Shown here one piece after another: positions 61,966 to 64,000 of a stretch of DNA of 64,000 nucleotides. The notes under the pieces are model-generated. The model searched no databases. It was not told where the DNA came from and saw only the letters and a program-made list of their open reading frames with translations. The stretch spans positions 1 to 64,000 of the forward strand of contig CAKZJE010000045.1 of assembly GCA_936941155.1 (NCBI GenBank), read 5' to 3'. How positions within the stretch are numbered: the first letter of the stretch is position 1; every line of letters starts with the position of its first letter. The DNA is from an uncultured Methylomonas sp. GTDB lineage: Bacteria; Pseudomonadota; Gammaproteobacteria; Methylococcales; Methylomonadaceae. The position numbers and the translations under genes are program-made.

Positions 61966-61993
61966 ACCGACGGTTCGCCGTCGGTCTTTTTTT
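61966..61993 (+). terminator. Rho-independent terminator
   Basis: ACCGACGG, loop TTCG, CCGTCGGT followed by a C and eight T. An ideal UUCG-type terminator that separates the small envelope genes from the cd1 gene. Confidence 0.92.
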
Positions 61994-62080
61994 TACGCTT
62001 TAAGAAAGCTGCCCTAAATTATATTTTGTGGTTTAATTGAAAAACACCTACACAATAATTACAGGTTACGAGAGCCAATA

Positions 62081-63682
62081 ATGAAAATAATAAAAAAAAC
62101 AATTAACCAAACTATTTTAAGCAGCGCAATTAGTTTACTTTTAACCGCCAGCAATCTTTATGCGGCTGACCATGAGGCAAAAGACACGCAAAAAGCGCAC
62201 GAAGGGGTGAATGCGCATAAATTGTTTGAAGAAAACTGCGCGAGTTGTCATGGTTCAGATCATGGCGGTTTTATTGCGCCGGCTTTAAATGCCGCCACTT
62301 TAAAAGGTCGCAGCCCGACCGCATTGCGCACCATCATAATGACAGGCAGTTTTGATACGTTAATGCCCCCGTTTTATGGCAAATTGTCCGATACGGAAAT
62401 TCGCGCCTTAGTGCAACATCTGCAAACTACGCCAAAATTGCCAAATCCCGCATGGACGATTAACGATATGAAAGCATCGTTAAAAATTTATGCGGATGAA
62501 AGTAAATTGCCCACTAAACCCACTTATCAACTGGGTAGTTTAGATGATTTAATCGGCGTGGCAGCGCGTGGCAAATACGGACGCGGCGAAGGTTCAAAAG
62601 CCGTTTTTATCAACAGCAAAACTCATCAAAAAATCGGTGAAATCAAAACCGGCACAGCAGCGCATATCATTGATTACAATCCGGTTAATCAACGTTGGGC
62701 GTATATTAAAACTGACACTGCTGAAATTTTTAAAGTCGATTTATATACCATGCAAGCCGTGCGCAGCATTAAGACCGGTTACAACGGCCCCGGCTTAGGC
62801 GTGTCGCGTGATGGTAAATACATTATGGCGGGGTCTTTTGTGCCACATAATGCAGTGATTTTGGATGCGAATACCTTAGAGCCATTGAAAACTTTTGAAT
62901 TGGAAGGCGTTGATCCTGATGGCAAAATGGTTTCGTCGGATTCTGGGATGATTATCGGCACACCGTTTGCAGATATTTTTGCCATTGCGTTGGAAAATGC
63001 CGGACAGGTCTGGGTGGTGGATTTAAAAGGTGATTTTCCTGTCACCAAAATTACCGATGTGGGTCGGCATTTGCATGATGCGTTTTTGACACATAAAGGT
63101 CGTAAATTGATGATTGCAGCTTATGACGATAGCAAAGTGACTGCGATTGATTTGCAAGAACGGAAAATTATTAAAAAACTGGATGCAGGCTGTGTGCCAC
63201 ATTTAGGCGGTGGCGCAGCGGTGAAAGTGGATGGTCGCACTTTAGGATTTGGTACAAACTTCGGTTCTTGCGATAAAACTGTCGTCAGTGTTTGGGATTT
63301 GGACAAAATGGAAGTCGTGAAACAAATTCCCGTATTAGGCGGCACAGAATCGCCCGCAGCTCACGCAAATGCGCCTTATGTGGCTGTGGATATTATTTCC
63401 AAAGATCGCCGCGCTCGTGCTGTGCAGTTGATTGATAAGAAAACGTTAGAAGTTGTGAAAACTTTGGACGTGGGCGGTCATGCGTATTTCCCTGAATACA
63501 GCGCGGACGGTAAGTTCTTGTACATCAGCGCGGGTTATAGTGGTGATGAAGTCGTGGTTTATGATTCTGTCAGCCTGAAAAAAGTCGCGTCAATCCCTAT
63601 GGAAAGTCCTGCGGGAATTTTTTCGCATGGTCGAGTTAAATACATGACTCGCGGCTTATTGCCTGATGAGATGGTGAAATAA
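62081..63682 (+). CDS. Cytochrome cd1-type protein (NirS/NirN-like)
   Basis: 533 residues. A signal peptide (to about residue 28) precedes a cytochrome c domain with heme motif CASCH (53-57), and an eight-bladed d1-heme propeller (about 140-533). Three His typical of d1 proteins are present: H195 in TAAHIIDYN (axial ligand position), H332 in GRHLHDAF and H374 in CVPHLGGG. It may be nitrite reductase NirS or the dihydro-heme-d1 dehydrogenase NirN; the N-terminal part is too ordinary to decide. The following cytochrome c starts immediately after the stop (TAAATG). Periplasmic. Confidence 0.85.
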   Translation: MKIIKKTINQTILSSAISLLLTASNLYAADHEAKDTQKAHEGVNAHKLFEENCASCHGSDHGGFIAPALNAATLKGRSPTALRTIIMTGSFDTLMPPFYGKLSDTEIRALVQHLQTTPKLPNPAWTINDMKASLKIYADESKLPTKPTYQLGSLDDLIGVAARGKYGRGEGSKAVFINSKTHQKIGEIKTGTAAHIIDYNPVNQRWAYIKTDTAEIFKVDLYTMQAVRSIKTGYNGPGLGVSRDGKYIMAGSFVPHNAVILDANTLEPLKTFELEGVDPDGKMVSSDSGMIIGTPFADIFAIALENAGQVWVVDLKGDFPVTKITDVGRHLHDAFLTHKGRKLMIAAYDDSKVTAIDLQERKIIKKLDAGCVPHLGGGAAVKVDGRTLGFGTNFGSCDKTVVSVWDLDKMEVVKQIPVLGGTESPAAHANAPYVAVDIISKDRRARAVQLIDKKTLEVVKTLDVGGHAYFPEYSADGKFLYISAGYSGDEVVVYDSVSLKKVASIPMESPAGIFSHGRVKYMTRGLLPDEMVK

Positions 63683-63994
63683 ATGAAAGCGACTATTTTT
63701 TTCCCTTTAGTGCTAGTGGCTTTAAGTGTTAGCGGTAGTTTGCAAGCGGCAAATTTGTTTGCAGGACAAGACCGCGCTGCCAATGTGTGTGCCCAATGTC
63801 ATGGTATTCATAAGCCAGCTGCGGGTGCGCCATTTCCGTCTTTAGCTGGACGCGATGCGGCATATTTGAAAGAGGCGTTGAAACAATATCGCAGTAAAAA
63901 GCGCGTTTCTGAGATTATGAATGCTATCGCAGGTTCGTTGCGTGATAACGACATTGATGATTTAGTGGCTTATTACAGCAAACTGAAACCTTAA
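63683..63994 (+). CDS. Small periplasmic cytochrome c (c553/NirC-like)
   Basis: 103 residues. A signal peptide (MKATIFFPLVLVALSVSGSL) is followed by one heme site, CAQCH, and the class I cytochrome pattern PSLAGRDAAYLKEALKQY with a distal Met in SEIMNAIAGSL. It directly abuts the cd1 gene and is a likely electron donor or a NirC homologue. The operon may continue beyond the right edge. Confidence 0.88.
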   Translation: MKATIFFPLVLVALSVSGSLQAANLFAGQDRAANVCAQCHGIHKPAAGAPFPSLAGRDAAYLKEALKQYRSKKRVSEIMNAIAGSLRDNDIDDLVAYYSKLKP

Positions 63995-64000
63995 ATCCTG

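Overview
The window looks like chromosomal DNA of a gammaproteobacterium. This is inferred from gene content: an EF-P lysylation set (epmB, efp, epmA), a bamA-skp-fabZ-lpxA envelope cluster, cmoM, ettA, rlpA, a Blc-type lipocalin and an M18 aminopeptidase. A cytochrome cd1-type protein with a small cytochrome c at the right end suggests a nitrogen-oxide-respiring or heme d1-making lifestyle. The many dispersed hairpins (GTAGGGTGGGCACGC, GAGACGCAAAAT, CAGGATT types) remind me of large-genome sulfur bacteria of the Beggiatoa/Thiothrix kind, but that is memory and not proof.

Layout. 0.7-9.8 kb: two unknown small proteins, the EF-P module, then bamA-skp-fabZ-lpxA-rnhB-thpR on the plus strand, without lpxD and lpxB. 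9.7-12.3 kb: a parDE toxin-antitoxin pair wedged into the 3' end of thpR between 64-bp direct repeats, an unknown protein with a PD-(D/E)XK-like partner, and a YvbH-like PH-domain protein. 12.6-17.5 kb (minus): two alpha/beta hydrolases, an adenylate cyclase-TPR-degenerate HD-GYP protein, and cmoM. 17.5-25.2 kb: a TerY-like vWA protein, a PP2C phosphatase, then a Septu-like ATPase/HNH pair, all minus and closely spaced; a NadM-Nudix enzyme and an RRM protein bounded by inverted copies of a nested palindrome; then an atypical protein kinase with a zinc ribbon. Together vWA, PP2C and kinase form the known TerY-P phospho-signalling triad.

25.4-33.2 kb: rlpA, TPP riboswitch-thiC, a DUF805 protein, an Rpn-family nuclease and a membrane PAS-GGDEF cyclase. 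33.4-38.7 kb is the most unusual part: a cassette-like run of hicAB, a DUF4143 ATPase, a second nearly identical hicAB, a RelE/HTH pair, a Phd/PIN pair and an orphan antitoxin-like gene. Each unit is bounded by the same composite repeat (long imperfect palindrome P, bidirectional terminator T, small covarying hairpin H), always in the same orientation whichever strand the gene lies on.

39.3-64 kb: an epimerase, a lipocalin lipoprotein, dnaE carrying a 432-residue LAGLIDADG intein, a phosphoethanolamine-transferase relic beside a 291-bp MITE-like element, a DedA protein, a seven-PAS GGDEF/EAL protein with altered motifs, ettA, a PD-(D/E)XK-like protein, apeB, an unknown protein, an MscS channel with a cyclic-nucleotide domain, recJ, an Sfp-type phosphopantetheinyl transferase, a MarR regulator with a cysteine cluster, two small envelope proteins and the cd1/cytochrome c pair.

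My best candidates for something undescribed are the P-T-H cassette-like array and the vWA/PP2C plus ATPase/HNH run with its nearby kinase. No tRNA, rRNA, CRISPR array, integrase or intact transposase was recognised.
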